Origin: Bacteroidales bacterium UBA1182
GTDB taxonomy: Bacteria > Bacteroidota > Bacteroidia > Bacteroidales > Bacteroidaceae
Assembly (NCBI GenBank): GCA_002310015.1
Contig: DBYQ01000039.1
Location: 37,649 to 65,408 of the forward strand
Length of the DNA stretch: 27,760 nt
Direction: 5' to 3'
Shown here one piece after another: positions 1 to 9,090 of this stretch (within the stretch, counting starts at the first letter, position 1; every line of letters begins with the position of its first letter). A program made the position numbers and the translations under genes. Under the pieces are notes generated by a model. That model had not been told where the DNA came from and did not search any database. It saw nothing but the letters and a program-made list of their open reading frames with translations.

Positions 1-2093
1 CCTGTGGGAACCGGGCTGCGACGACCGCTGGCATCGGGCTCTCCGAGCTCCATCTTCTCAAGTACAGCCTGCTTTACGCGGCCGTTCTCATCGCCGATGT
101 AGCGGATGGGGTTGTGCAGAGTCATGAACTCGACACCCTCTTCCTTGGCGTGCTTAACCTCCTCCAGACGGGCAGGCATCTCCTCCTCAGAACGACGGTA
201 AACGATCATGGCGCGCTCGGCACCCAGACGTAGTGCGGTGCGGACAGAGTCCATAGCGGTGTTGCCGCCACCTACTATCATCATCTTCTTACCGAATGTT
301 ACAGGGGTATCGGACTCCTTGCTTGCGGCATCCATCAGGTTGACGCGGGTAAGGTACTCGTTTGATGACATTATATTGATAAGGTTCTCACCCTCAATGT
401 TCATGAAGTTGGGCAGACCGGCACCTGAGCCTACGAAAATGCCCTTGTAACCCTCCTGCTCAAGCTCGCTTACCTTGATGGTCTTGCCGACGATGCAGTC
501 CTTTACGAACTTTACACCCATCTTCTGCAGGTTCTCAATCTCAACGTCAACAATCTTGTTGGGCAGACGGAACTCAGGAATACCGTACTTGAGCACACCG
601 CCAATCTCATGCAGAGCCTCGAATACGGTTACATCATAACCGAACTTGGCCATATCGCCTGCAAATGAGAGGCCTGAAGGACCTGAGCCGATGACTGCTA
701 TCTTCTTGCCGTTTGATGCTGCAACCTCAGGAACTGAGATGTTGCCGCTCTCACGCTCGTAATCAGCAGCGAAACGCTCCAGGTAACCTATGGCAACAGG
801 TTTCTTACCCATCTTAAGGTGTATGCACTTGCTCTCGCACTGCTTCTCCTGCGGGCACACGCGGCCGCAGACAGCGGGCAGAGCACTGGTGTGCTTGACT
901 ACCTTGGCAGCAGCCAGATAGTTGCCGCGCTCAATATTCTTGATGAATGAAGGAATCTCAATGTTTACGGGGCAGCCCTCCATGCAGGATGGGTTGGCGC
1001 AGTCAAGGCAACGCTTGGCTTCCAGAAGAGCCTGCTCTTCAGTAAGCCCCTGGTTAACCTCCTCCTTGCGGCTGTGACGACGGTAGTCAGGTGCCAGCTC
1101 GTTCATGACGCAGCGCTCAATGGCGGTGCGGTCCTTGGGTTTCATGGTAGCGCGCAGATCGGCTCTCCACTGGGCGTTGCGGTCAGTGAGAACCTCAATG
1201 GGCTCAACCTCAGCCTTAGCCTTGCTACCACCGCAGCAGCATTCAGCCTTATCGGCGGCGGGAGCAGCAGCAACTGACTCCTCAAGTTTCTTCATCTCCT
1301 CGCGCTCGGTCTCCTTGAAGGCGCCCATACGCTTCATCATACCGTCCCAGTCAACTTCGTGGCCGTCAAACTCAGGACCGTCCACGCATACGAACTTGGT
1401 CTTACCGCCCACACTTACACGGCAGGCACCGCACATACCGGTACCGTCCACCATGATGGTGTTGAGTGAAACATCGGTAGAGATATTGTATTTCTGAGTG
1501 AGCAGGCAGCAGAACTTCATCATGATGGCGGGGCCGATGGCAAAGCACTTGTCAACCTTCTCGCGGTTGATTACCTCTTCCATGCCTACGGTTACCACAC
1601 CCTTGTTACCGTATGAACCGTCATCGGTCATGATGATGGTCTCATCGGCATACTTGCGTACCTCATCCTCAAGGATTATGAGCTCCTTGGTACGGCCTGC
1701 AAGAACTGCGATAACCTTGTTGCCGGCCTCCTTGAGAGCCTTGATGATGGGGAGCATGGGAGCTGTACCTACACCGCCGCCGGCGCAGAGCACTGTTCCG
1801 AACTTCTCAATATGGGTGGCCTGGCCCAGAGGACCTACCACGTCTGTGATCATATCGCCAACCTCCAGCTTGCAGAGCCTGTTAGTGGAAAGACCTATGC
1901 GCTGAACAACCAGTGTTATGGTGCCGCGCTTGACATCGGAATCTGCTATTGTAAGCGGAATTCGCTCACCTTTCTCACCGATGCGGATGATTACGAAGTG
2001 ACCGGCCCTGCGTGATTTTGCAATGAGAGGGGCCTCTACCTCAAACTTGAAAACGTTCTCTGAAAACTGTTGTTTGGATACAATCCTGTTCAT
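1..2093 (-). CDS. Fused NfnA/NfnB-type (PyrK-like + GltD-like) flavoprotein oxidoreductase, 3' end outside window
   Basis: The frame is open from an ATG at 2093 to base 1 (about 697 residues) and its C-terminus lies outside the window. The N-terminal 250 residues are ferredoxin-reductase/PyrK-like: an FAD site (RIPLT, residues 44-48), a GGGVGTAP nucleotide loop, and a 2Fe-2S site with C221, C224 and C236 preceded by D216. An Asp plus three Cys ligand set is known for the small subunit of archaeal sulfide dehydrogenase/NfnAB. From about residue 340 it is GltD-like: Cys clusters C362/C365/C370/C374 and C409/C413/C419/C423 for 4Fe-4S centres, an FAD loop at G469 (GSGPSG) and an NADPH loop near G608 (GGGNTA). 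Databases often call such fusions 'dihydroorotate dehydrogenase B NAD-binding subunit / glutamate synthase small subunit'. I infer NADH/NADPH/ferredoxin electron exchange in the cytosol. No glutamate synthase large subunit is visible next to it. Confidence 0.9.
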   Translation of the reverse strand, partial: MNRIVSKQQFSENVFKFEVEAPLIAKSRRAGHFVIIRIGEKGERIPLTIADSDVKRGTITLVVQRIGLSTNRLCKLEVGDMITDVVGPLGQATHIEKFGTVLCAGGGVGTAPMLPIIKALKEAGNKVIAVLAGRTKELIILEDEVRKYADETIIMTDDGSYGNKGVVTVGMEEVINREKVDKCFAIGPAIMMKFCCLLTQKYNISTDVSLNTIMVDGTGMCGACRVSVGGKTKFVCVDGPEFDGHEVDWDGMMKRMGAFKETEREEMKKLEESVAAAPAADKAECCCGGSKAKAEVEPIEVLTDRNAQWRADLRATMKPKDRTAIERCVMNELAPDYRRHSRKEEVNQGLTEEQALLEAKRCLDCANPSCMEGCPVNIEIPSFIKNIERGNYLAAAKVVKHTSALPAVCGRVCPQEKQCESKCIHLKMGKKPVAIGYLERFAADYERESGNISVPEVAASNGKKIAVIGSGPSGLSFAGDMAKFGYDVTVFEALHEIGGVLKYGIPEFRLPNKIVDVEIENLQKMGVKFVKDCIVGKTIKVSELEQEGYKGIFVGSGAGLPNFMNIEGENLINIMSSNEYLTRVNLMDAASKESDTPVTFGKKMMIVGGGNTAMDSVRTALRLGAERAMIVYRRSEEEMPARLEEVKHAKEEGVEFMTLHNPIRYIGDENGRVKQAVLEKMELGEPDASGRRSPVPT

Positions 2094-2132
2094 ATTGTTG
2101 ATAATTTCTTGTATATTCGATTTTTTATCGCG

Positions 2133-2140
2133 CAAATTTA
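2133..2140 (-). promoter_or_regulatory. Bacteroidetes -7 box for the NfnAB-like gene
   Basis: Read on the minus strand this is TAAATTTG, an exact match to the TAnnTTTG -7 consensus, 39 nt upstream of the ATG at 2093. I see no good -33 TTTG at the expected distance. Confidence 0.5.
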
Positions 2141-2162
2141 CCTAATTTATGCTTTTTGTGTT

Positions 2163-2170
2163 TATATTTG
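2163..2170 (+). promoter_or_regulatory. Candidate -7 box for the glycogen operon
   Basis: TATATTTG matches TAnnTTTG exactly and lies 84 nt upstream of the ATG at 2255, implying a leader of roughly 75-80 nt. It is back-to-back with the divergent box at 2133-2140. No clear -33 element is present, so this is a motif-level call only. Confidence 0.4.
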
Positions 2171-2254
2171 TGTAATCTAATTTTGAACAGGGACTATTAT
2201 TTTGCATTTATTTGCAGAATCAGCGTATAATAAACAAGACTATATACAAAACAA

Positions 2255-4192
2255 ATGAGTTATCTGCGTTTTGAAAAGACATTAATGACCAATCTGGAAG
2301 AGACACTTCCAAGGGAGATTCTGCGTACCAACCGTTCAGGCGCATATCACTGCACTACCATAGTTGACTGTAATACACGCAAGTACCACGGTCTGCTGGT
2401 GGTTCCGCTTCCTGAACTTGATAATGAGAATCACGTACTTATCTCCTCTCTTGATGAAACGGTCATTCAGCATGGAGCAGCATTCAATCTGGGATTGCAT
2501 CAGTACTGGGGATACAATTTCAGCCCCAGGGGACACAAGTATATAAGGGAATTCAACTGTGACAAGGTTCCTACCACCATATATCGTGTGGGCGGTGTGC
2601 TGCTCAAGAAAGAAAAGCTGTTTGAGCATAATGAGAACCGCATACTTATACGATATACACTGCTCGATGCACACTCTGAGACAACACTGCGTTTCCAGCC
2701 ATTCCTGGCATTCCGTAGCGTGCGTCAGTTTACTCATGAGAACAGTAATGCCAGCCGTGAGTATCGCCAGGTGGAGAACGGCATAGCTACCTCAATGTAT
2801 CCGGGTTATCCGGAACTGTTCATGCAGTTCAGTAAGGAGAATGAGTTTGTGTTCCGCCCTGACTGGTACCGCAAGTTCGAGTACTCCAAGGAGCTGGAGC
2901 GCGGATATGACTTTAATGAGGATCTTTATGTGCCCGGCTATTTTGAGATGCCTATTAATAAGGGTGAGAGCATAGTATTCTCCGCGGGCTTATCGGAAGT
3001 AAAGACTAAAGGTCTCAAGCGTACCTTTACCGTTGAGGCCAATGAGCGTACCCCGCGTGACAATTTCTACCACTGCCTTAAGAACGCCGCACACCAGTTC
3101 CATAACAAGGTTGGCGGGCATCACTATATACTGGCAGGCTACCCGTGGTTCAAGTGCCGCGCCCGTGACCTGTTTGTGTCATTGCCCGGACTTACCCTCT
3201 CAATACGTGAGGTCAGTGAGTTTGAGAGCGTGATGAATACTGCCCAGGAGGCTATACACGCATTTATCAAGGGTGTGCCCAGTACGCTCCAGATTTATGA
3301 GATGGAGCATCCTGATGTATTCCTGTGGGCGGTCTGGTGTATCCAGCAATATGCCAAGAAGGTGTCAAGGGAACAGGCATGGCACAGATACGGTAAGCTG
3401 CTTACGGATATGATGGATTTTCTGCGTCATAACCGCCATTACAACTTCTTTGTGCACAGCAACGGGCTGGTACACATAAACGGTAAGGAGAAGGCTGAGA
3501 CCTGGATGAACTCTACGGCCAATGGCGTTCCGGTGATACCGCGTACCGGTTATGTGGTTGAGATAAACGCTCTATGGTATAACGCCCTGATGTTTGTGGC
3601 AGACCTGACCCGTGAGTTCGGTAAGGCTGATTACTCAAAGCGTCTGGAAAGCCTTGCTGCCCAGGTAGGCAAGTCTTTTGTAAAGACATTCCTGAACCAG
3701 TACGGCTATCTGTATGACTTTGTTGACAAGGACGCCCCTGATTGGAGTGTGCGTCCTAACCAGATATTCGCGGTGGCACTTGATTACTCACCGCTGGATC
3801 AGAAACAGCAGAAAGCCGTGGTGGACATAGTGACCAAGGAATTGCTTACCCCCAAGGGACTGCGTTCACTCAGCCCCAAGAGCATGGGTTACAATCCCAA
3901 CTATGTGGGTCCGCAGCGTGAGCGTGATTACGCCTACCATCAGGGTACGGCATGGCCTTGGCTGGCCGGGTTCTACTTTGAGGCATACCTCAAGGTGTTC
4001 AAGCATAGCGGTCTCTCATTTGTGGAACGCCAGATGATAGGTTATGAGGATGAGATGACATCGCACTGCATCGGTTCACTGCCTGAACTGTTTGACGGAA
4101 ACCCGCCGTTCAAGGGCAGGGGAGCGGTATCATTCGCCATGAATGTGGCTGAGATACTGCGTACCATTAAAATGATTAATGAATTTGAATAA
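2255..4192 (+). CDS. Glycogen debranching enzyme (amylo-alpha-1,6-glucosidase family)
   Basis: The 645-residue product is a cytosolic two-domain debranching-type enzyme. Residues about 20-220 form the beta-rich N-terminal domain typical of bacterial GDEs (the region with NRSGAYHCTTIVDCNTRKYH). Residues about 270-640 form the (alpha/alpha)6 barrel of the GH133/GDE_C type, with signatures such as ETWMNS, RPNQIFA and YHQGTAWPW. The family removes alpha-1,6 branches from glycogen or related alpha-glucans. There is no signal peptide, which fits an intracellular polymer. It is the first gene of a tight operon: the next start is 9 nt after its stop, followed by a glycosyltransferase and a GH57 enzyme, a set commonly found together in Bacteroidales. 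The start was chosen because it is the first ATG after a strong -7 box and opens directly into the conserved domain. Confidence 0.92.
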   Translation: MSYLRFEKTLMTNLEETLPREILRTNRSGAYHCTTIVDCNTRKYHGLLVVPLPELDNENHVLISSLDETVIQHGAAFNLGLHQYWGYNFSPRGHKYIREFNCDKVPTTIYRVGGVLLKKEKLFEHNENRILIRYTLLDAHSETTLRFQPFLAFRSVRQFTHENSNASREYRQVENGIATSMYPGYPELFMQFSKENEFVFRPDWYRKFEYSKELERGYDFNEDLYVPGYFEMPINKGESIVFSAGLSEVKTKGLKRTFTVEANERTPRDNFYHCLKNAAHQFHNKVGGHHYILAGYPWFKCRARDLFVSLPGLTLSIREVSEFESVMNTAQEAIHAFIKGVPSTLQIYEMEHPDVFLWAVWCIQQYAKKVSREQAWHRYGKLLTDMMDFLRHNRHYNFFVHSNGLVHINGKEKAETWMNSTANGVPVIPRTGYVVEINALWYNALMFVADLTREFGKADYSKRLESLAAQVGKSFVKTFLNQYGYLYDFVDKDAPDWSVRPNQIFAVALDYSPLDQKQQKAVVDIVTKELLTPKGLRSLSPKSMGYNPNYVGPQRERDYAYHQGTAWPWLAGFYFEAYLKVFKHSGLSFVERQMIGYEDEMTSHCIGSLPELFDGNPPFKGRGAVSFAMNVAEILRTIKMINEFE

Positions 4193-4201
4193 AAGATAGC
4201 T

Positions 4202-5464
4202 ATGAGGGTTTTGATGTTCGGCTGGGAGTTCCCGCCCCATATCCTGGGAGGATTGGGAACAGCCAGTTTCGGATTGACAAGAGGACTGGCAAATCAGGGG
4301 AATGTGGATATCACGTTCTGCCTGCCCAAACCGTGGGGCGATGAGGATCAGAGCTTCATGAAGATTGTGGGCATGAACACCGTGCCTGTGGTATGGCGTA
4401 ATCCTGATAACAGCGTTCTGAGGTCAAGGTATCCGTGGATGGACTCAGAGGACTATTACCGTTTCCGTGACCACATTTATGCTGATTTTAATAATCTGTA
4501 CACCAATGATTTGGGTTGTATAGAGTTCTCTGGCCGATATCCGGATAATCTGCATGAGGAGATAAACAACTACTCAATCGTGGCAGGTGTTGTAGCACGC
4601 ACGGAGCAGTTTGACATAATCCACTCACATGACTGGCTTACCTATCCCGCAGGCATACACGCCAAGCAGGTGAGCGGCAAGCCGTTGGTGATACACGTGC
4701 ACGCTACTGATTTTGACCGTAGCCGTGGTAATGTGAATCCCACCGTTTATGCCATAGAGAAAAACGGTATGGATTATGCTGACCACATAATGTGTGTGAG
4801 TGAACTTACCCGCCAGACGGTCATCAACAAGTACCATCAGGATCCGCGTAAGGTATCAACCATGCATAATGCCGTGGAGCCTCTGCCGCAGGAGATTCAG
4901 GATATAGTTCCGCAAAAGAAACCTCATGAGAAGGTGGTTACATTCCTGGGGCGTATCACCATGCAGAAAGGCCCCGAGTATTTTGTGGAGGCTGCGGCGC
5001 TGGTGCTTAAGCGTACCCATGATATCAGGTTCTGCATGGCCGGCAGCGGTGATATGATGAACGCCATGATTCTTATGGCGGCTGACCGCGGCATTGCAGA
5101 CCGTTTCCATTTCCCGGGATTCATGAAAGGCAAGCAGGTATATGAGTGCCTCAAGGCCAGTGATGTCTATATCATGCCTTCAGTATCGGAGCCGTTCGGT
5201 ATTTCACCGCTGGAGGCAATGCAGTGTGAGGTACCCACCATCATCTCCAAGCAGTCAGGCTGCGCAGAGATCCTTGAGAAATGCATCAAGGTGGACTACT
5301 GGGACATTCACGCTATGGCCGATGCCATCTACTCCATCTGCAACTATCCGGCACTCTACGAGTACCTCAAGGTGGAGGGTAAGAAAGAGGTCGATGCCAT
5401 CACCTGGGATAAGGTGGGAGAGCGTATTCTGGCACGTTACAAGAAACTGCTGGGAATCAAATAA
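4202..5464 (+). CDS. GT-B glycosyltransferase, glycogen synthase-like
   Basis: This 420-residue protein opens with a glycogen-synthase-like N-terminus (FGWEFPPHILGGLGTA), the glycine-rich loop that contacts the nucleotide sugar. The C-terminal half is a standard Glycos_transf_1 domain: VTFLGRITMQKGPEYF near residues 245-260, and the EX7E-type motif EPFGISPLE near residue 330. No signal peptide or membrane segment is present. Lying 9 nt after the debranching enzyme and 25 nt before a GH57 enzyme, it is most likely the chain-elongating or glucan-remodelling partner of that pathway. Whether it uses ADP- or UDP-glucose cannot be read from the sequence. It is shorter than classical GlgA (about 480 residues), so family GT4 rather than GT5 is possible. 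Confidence 0.88.
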   Translation: MRVLMFGWEFPPHILGGLGTASFGLTRGLANQGNVDITFCLPKPWGDEDQSFMKIVGMNTVPVVWRNPDNSVLRSRYPWMDSEDYYRFRDHIYADFNNLYTNDLGCIEFSGRYPDNLHEEINNYSIVAGVVARTEQFDIIHSHDWLTYPAGIHAKQVSGKPLVIHVHATDFDRSRGNVNPTVYAIEKNGMDYADHIMCVSELTRQTVINKYHQDPRKVSTMHNAVEPLPQEIQDIVPQKKPHEKVVTFLGRITMQKGPEYFVEAAALVLKRTHDIRFCMAGSGDMMNAMILMAADRGIADRFHFPGFMKGKQVYECLKASDVYIMPSVSEPFGISPLEAMQCEVPTIISKQSGCAEILEKCIKVDYWDIHAMADAIYSICNYPALYEYLKVEGKKEVDAITWDKVGERILARYKKLLGIK

Positions 5465-5489
5465 TTGGAAATAAATAAAGAATCAGGAT

Positions 5490-6803
5490 ATGAAAACAAT
5501 CTGTCTGTATTTTGAGATTCATCAGATAATCCATCTCAAGAGATACCGTTTCTTTGACATAGGCACAGACCATTATTATTTTGATGACTATGCAAATGAC
5601 ACGAGTATTAACAACATAGCTGAGAATTCATATGTTCCCGCTCTCAATACGCTTATCAATATGGCCCGTGAGAGTGAGGGCGCATTCAAGCTGGCTCTGT
5701 CTCTGTCAGGCGTAGGTCTGGAGCAGCTGGAACGCTATGCTCCGCAGGTGATAGACCTGCTGCAGGAGCTGAACGGAACCGGATGTGTGGAGTTCATAGC
5801 AGAACCGTATTCACACGGTCTGGCTTCACTTGCCCCCAACGGCGAGCAGTCATTCCGTGATGAGGTGAAGCGTCAGGTTGACAAAATCAACCAGCTGTTT
5901 GGACAGAAACCCAAGGTGTTCCGCAACTCCAGCCTCATCTATGATGATGAGATAGGTGGTATGGTGGCCGATATGGGATTCAAGGGCATACTTACTGAGG
6001 GTGCCAAGCATATACTCGGCTGGAAGAGCCCCCATTACCTGTATCACTGCGTACAGAACCCCAACCTCAAGGTGTTTACCCGTGACTACAAGCTGTCTGA
6101 TGACATAAGCCTGCGTTTCTCAAATCCATCATGGGAGGCCTATCCGCTTATGGCCGATAAGTATATGGACTGGATTGCCCAGAGTCCGGAGGAGGATGGC
6201 GTATTCAACATCTTCATGGAACTGTGCGCACTTGGCATTTATCAGCCGCTCAGCTCCAACATACTTGAATTCATAAGCAATCTGCCCGCAGCCGCTAAGG
6301 AACGTGGCATAGGCTTCCAGACTCCATCGGAGGTAATTAAGACACACAAGTCAGTATCAGAGATAGAGGTGCCGTACCCCATGTCATGGACTGATGAGGA
6401 GCGCGATATCAGTTGCTGGCTGGGTAACGTGATGCAGCGTGAGGCATTCAACAAGCTCTATTCAATAGGTGAGCGCGTTATTCTTACTGGTGACAAGCAT
6501 ATCCGTCAGGACTGGGATTATCTGCAGGCAAGCAATAACTTCCGTTTCATGACCACCAAGAACAACGCAGTGTCAATGGATCGCGGAATATATGAATCTC
6601 CGTATGATGCATTCACCAACTACATGAACATACTTGGTGATTTCCTGCAGAGGGTCAACTGGGCGCTGCCTCTGGATATTGACACTGAGGAGCTCAATGC
6701 TTTCCAGACTACTATCAGTAATCAGGATAAGAAGATCCAGGCTTTGGAGAAACAGGTGGCAAGACTTAAATCTGCTGCAGGCGAGAAGCCTAAAGGTAAA
6801 TAA
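5490..6803 (+). CDS. GH57-family alpha-amylase/glucanotransferase
   Basis: The 437-residue product has the GH57 layout. The N-terminal motif reads FEIHQIIH, corresponding to the usual HQP motif with Pro replaced by Ile. Further on are EFIAEPYSHGL near residues 101-111 and GILTEGA with E170 as the expected nucleophile. There is no signal peptide, so it should act in the cytosol, retaining hydrolysis or transfer of alpha-1,4-glucan chains. The last 35 residues (about 400-437) are a Lys/Gln/Glu-rich coiled-coil-like tail (IQALEKQVARLKSA). It is the last gene of the glycogen operon. Its stop is followed by a GC-rich palindromic region that could end transcription. Exact specificity (amylase, branching enzyme, glucanotransferase) is undetermined. 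Confidence 0.9.
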   Translation: MKTICLYFEIHQIIHLKRYRFFDIGTDHYYFDDYANDTSINNIAENSYVPALNTLINMARESEGAFKLALSLSGVGLEQLERYAPQVIDLLQELNGTGCVEFIAEPYSHGLASLAPNGEQSFRDEVKRQVDKINQLFGQKPKVFRNSSLIYDDEIGGMVADMGFKGILTEGAKHILGWKSPHYLYHCVQNPNLKVFTRDYKLSDDISLRFSNPSWEAYPLMADKYMDWIAQSPEEDGVFNIFMELCALGIYQPLSSNILEFISNLPAAAKERGIGFQTPSEVIKTHKSVSEIEVPYPMSWTDEERDISCWLGNVMQREAFNKLYSIGERVILTGDKHIRQDWDYLQASNNFRFMTTKNNAVSMDRGIYESPYDAFTNYMNILGDFLQRVNWALPLDIDTEELNAFQTTISNQDKKIQALEKQVARLKSAAGEKPKGK

Positions 6804-6807
6804 TTAA

Positions 6808-6886
6808 CCATCCGGCGGGCGCTCGCGCCTTTGGCGCTCGGGTGTTTTGGGCTTTAGGCGCCTTTGGCTAAAAAGCCTCGGGATGG
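6808..6886. repeat. GC-rich degenerate tandem/inverted repeat after the glycogen operon
   Basis: The block is bounded by CCATCC (6808-6813) and GGATGG (6881-6886), which can pair. Inside, the phrase GCGCCTTTGGC occurs twice, each followed by a TCGGG ending, and the second unit holds a small GGCT-AAAA-AGCC hairpin (6866-6877). It contains no open frame of interest. It could fold in the 3' end of the operon mRNA as a terminator or stability element. I do not recognise a named family. Confidence 0.55.
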
Positions 6887-6973
6887 AAACATTCTGCGTA
6901 TTTGAAACAACCTTTTTTTAGTTTCCTTCTGGAAACGCGCTTCGTTTCACTTCGCTTAGCTCCCTCCGGTCGC

Positions 6974-7020
6974 GTAAAACTAAACCCTCACTTGCTTTGC
7001 TTGTGAGGGTTTAGTTTTAC
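6974..7020. terminator. Perfect 18-bp stem-loop between convergent genes
   Basis: Left arm 6974-6991 (GTAAAACTAAACCCTCAC) is perfectly complementary to right arm 7003-7020, with an 11-nt loop. The minus-strand arm overlaps the TAA stop (7017-7019) of the TonB receptor gene, so translation of that gene runs into the stem. It lies between convergent operons and can fold on either strand. The U-run is not canonical (the stem itself ends in TTTTAC), so it may be a stabiliser or bidirectional terminator. Confidence 0.65.
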
Positions 7021-9041
7021 CTGGTGCAGCTGGAATCCAATGATATATTGAATCCTATGATTGCCCAGAAGCCGGGTTGGGGTATGGAGCCGTAATCAAA
7101 GTACTGTTTGTCTGTCAGGTTGTTTCCCTCCAGGTAGATGTTGTAGGGGCCGGAGCTCCATTGCAGGCGGGCATCAAGGATGCTGTATGGCTCATATGGG
7201 CGTACTTGGCCGTCAACATCGGTAAATGAGCCGGCGCGGTCCTGGTAGCGGCAGTTCACGCCGAGCTCCAGGTTAAGCGGCAGGTTGAAGTGCATTCCAG
7301 CCACCGCCTTATGCTTGAGGTACTCAAGGGTGGTGCGGCTCTGGATGTCAGGTACGTTAACCTTCTCCTGATTGATATAGTTGTAAGCCACATCAATTGA
7401 TTTGAATAGACGCTGGCCGGGGAACAAGGTCTCAAGGCTGATGTTTGCTGTAAGTTCAGCACCAAATGAGTTTATCTCAGTGAAATTGACTGATTCCCAG
7501 TGACGCTGATCCTCAGGTTGTGTCAGGTCCATTATCCAGTCAATCATATTGGAGCAACGGTTATAATAGAGTGATGCCGATGCCTGAATGCCGCGGTAAT
7601 CGGCATACTTAAGGCCCAGATCTACGGCTTGCAGTTCCTCAGGCTTGAGGTGCTTATCGGCCTTGTAACCGCCTACGCTGTAATAGAGTTCAGTGACCGA
7701 TGGCAGGCGCAGCGATGTGTTATATGTGGCAAACAGCTTGAGACCGCTGCCCAGCCTCACGCTCAAGTCAACACCGGGATAGAAACGCATATCCATACCG
7801 TTCCATGAGTTTTTCACTCCTATAACGCCGGCGCTCAGGGCAAACCGCCTGATATTCAGGTTATGCTCCAGAATGAAGCTTATGTTGGTGCGGTTAAGGC
7901 CCAAGGTGTAATCACGGTCTGTGTCTTTTATATGCTTGGGCTCCGCCAACGGCTCACCCAGATTGCCGCTTACAAGATTCTCATTCTTGAGTTCAGCGCC
8001 TATTGCGGTGCGTCCCAATGTCCAGTCAAACCAGCTGTTGAAACCTACGCCTGCTACATCAGAGCGGTGGTAGTTGAACTTGACGGCATCCTCACTGCCG
8101 CGAATCAGTTCAAAGCGGTCTTCATTATGGTTCCACCAGGCGCTGGGGTGAATATGTACCCGTCCCACCTTGTTCTCAGCCTGCAGGGCGGTGTAAGTCT
8201 TTACGGTATGCTCAAACTGTTCATCATACTTGGCAGAGTAGAAGGTGTTGCTGCCCCAGTCCTTTATGCTGGCGCCGGCGTGCCAGTTTACCTGGATGTC
8301 ATTATCGGTGTATCCGCCTTTATAGAAAACCTTCTTGTACTCCATGTCTGCGTTAAGATGGCCTGCCTTGCTGCGGCTGTATCCGTCACTGCGACCGTAA
8401 TTGACCGTCAGCATATTGTTCCAGCCACCATTAACCGCAGCGGCTCTGGCACCGCCTGCAGCATACCCCCAGCTGCCTGCCTCAAGATGTGCCTGGCCCG
8501 ATGTATGTACAGCAGTCTTAGTGACTATGTTGATGGCTCCCATGAGTGATGAAGAGCCGTAAGCCCTGCCTGCCGGCCCCTCAAGCACCTCAATATGGTC
8601 TATGTCGCTCATATCCACAGGGAAATCAAATGAGTTGTGGCCTGTCTGGGGGTCACAGATGTTTATGCCGTCAAGCAGTATGGCCACCTGCTCAAAGTTG
8701 CCTCCGCGCACTCCTACATCAGTCTGCGCACCCATAGGACCACGCTGGCGTACATCAACGCCCACTGCATATTTCAGTATGTCATTGACAGATTGCACCG
8801 GGTATGTTCCTATCTGCTCTTGGGTCATTACGCCTATTATGCGTGATGCATCAGGCAGTGCTGTCTTGATGCGTGAGGCCGTAACCTCTATCTCCTGAGT
8901 CTCAATGCTGGCGGAATCAGATGTAAGAATAATTACACTTTTCTCTGTATCAGTGATATGGCTGGCTCTGACATATTGGCCGGTCGTGATTGCGAATATT
9001 AGAGTAATACAGGTAAAAATGCGCTCAAAAGTATTGTTCAT
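7017..9041 (-). CDS. TonB-dependent outer-membrane receptor, BtuB-like
   Basis: The 674-residue product has an N-terminal hydrophobic signal segment (residues about 8-26). A plug domain follows, containing the typical VRGGNFEQVAILLDGI stretch and IEVLEGPAGRAYGSSS, then a 22-strand-type barrel ending in an aromatic-rich C-terminus (FWAIIGFNISL). The spacing of plug motifs is closest to BtuB-like receptors, which take up cobalamin or related chelates with TonB energy. The substrate is not fixed by the sequence: no cobalamin riboswitch, BtuF or BtuCD gene is adjacent, and the space upstream is only 49 nt. A -7 box sits 25 nt upstream of the start. It may be transcribed alone or with read-through from the thioesterase gene upstream. 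Confidence 0.88.
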   Translation of the reverse strand: MNNTFERIFTCITLIFAITTGQYVRASHITDTEKSVIILTSDSASIETQEIEVTASRIKTALPDASRIIGVMTQEQIGTYPVQSVNDILKYAVGVDVRQRGPMGAQTDVGVRGGNFEQVAILLDGINICDPQTGHNSFDFPVDMSDIDHIEVLEGPAGRAYGSSSLMGAINIVTKTAVHTSGQAHLEAGSWGYAAGGARAAAVNGGWNNMLTVNYGRSDGYSRSKAGHLNADMEYKKVFYKGGYTDNDIQVNWHAGASIKDWGSNTFYSAKYDEQFEHTVKTYTALQAENKVGRVHIHPSAWWNHNEDRFELIRGSEDAVKFNYHRSDVAGVGFNSWFDWTLGRTAIGAELKNENLVSGNLGEPLAEPKHIKDTDRDYTLGLNRTNISFILEHNLNIRRFALSAGVIGVKNSWNGMDMRFYPGVDLSVRLGSGLKLFATYNTSLRLPSVTELYYSVGGYKADKHLKPEELQAVDLGLKYADYRGIQASASLYYNRCSNMIDWIMDLTQPEDQRHWESVNFTEINSFGAELTANISLETLFPGQRLFKSIDVAYNYINQEKVNVPDIQSRTTLEYLKHKAVAGMHFNLPLNLELGVNCRYQDRAGSFTDVDGQVRPYEPYSILDARLQWSSGPYNIYLEGNNLTDKQYFDYGSIPQPGFWAIIGFNISLDSSCTR

Positions 9042-9065
9042 AGAAATGTTTTTTCATTGCGAGCG

Positions 9066-9073
9066 CAAATGTA
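9066..9073 (-). promoter_or_regulatory. -7 box for the BtuB-like receptor
   Basis: On the minus strand this reads TACATTTG, an exact TAnnTTTG match, 24 nt upstream of the ATG at 9041, in the short gap after the thioesterase gene. Confidence 0.5.
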
Positions 9074-9090
9074 AAACTTTTGCTTGGATT

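Noticed and set aside
1..2093. Dihydroorotate dehydrogenase B / glutamate synthase subunit as the actual function
   Set aside because: No pyrD or gltB-like partner is adjacent, and the Asp plus three Cys site favours an Nfn-type enzyme; the database name reflects domain similarity.
7863..8549. A 228-codon open frame on the plus strand opposite the BtuB-like receptor gene
   Set aside because: It lies wholly antisense to a clear TonB receptor gene, has no recognisable domain, and no ribosome site or promoter was seen.
9042..9090. A cobalamin riboswitch before the BtuB-like receptor
   Set aside because: The gap is only 49 nt and holds a -7 box; there is no room for a B12 riboswitch.
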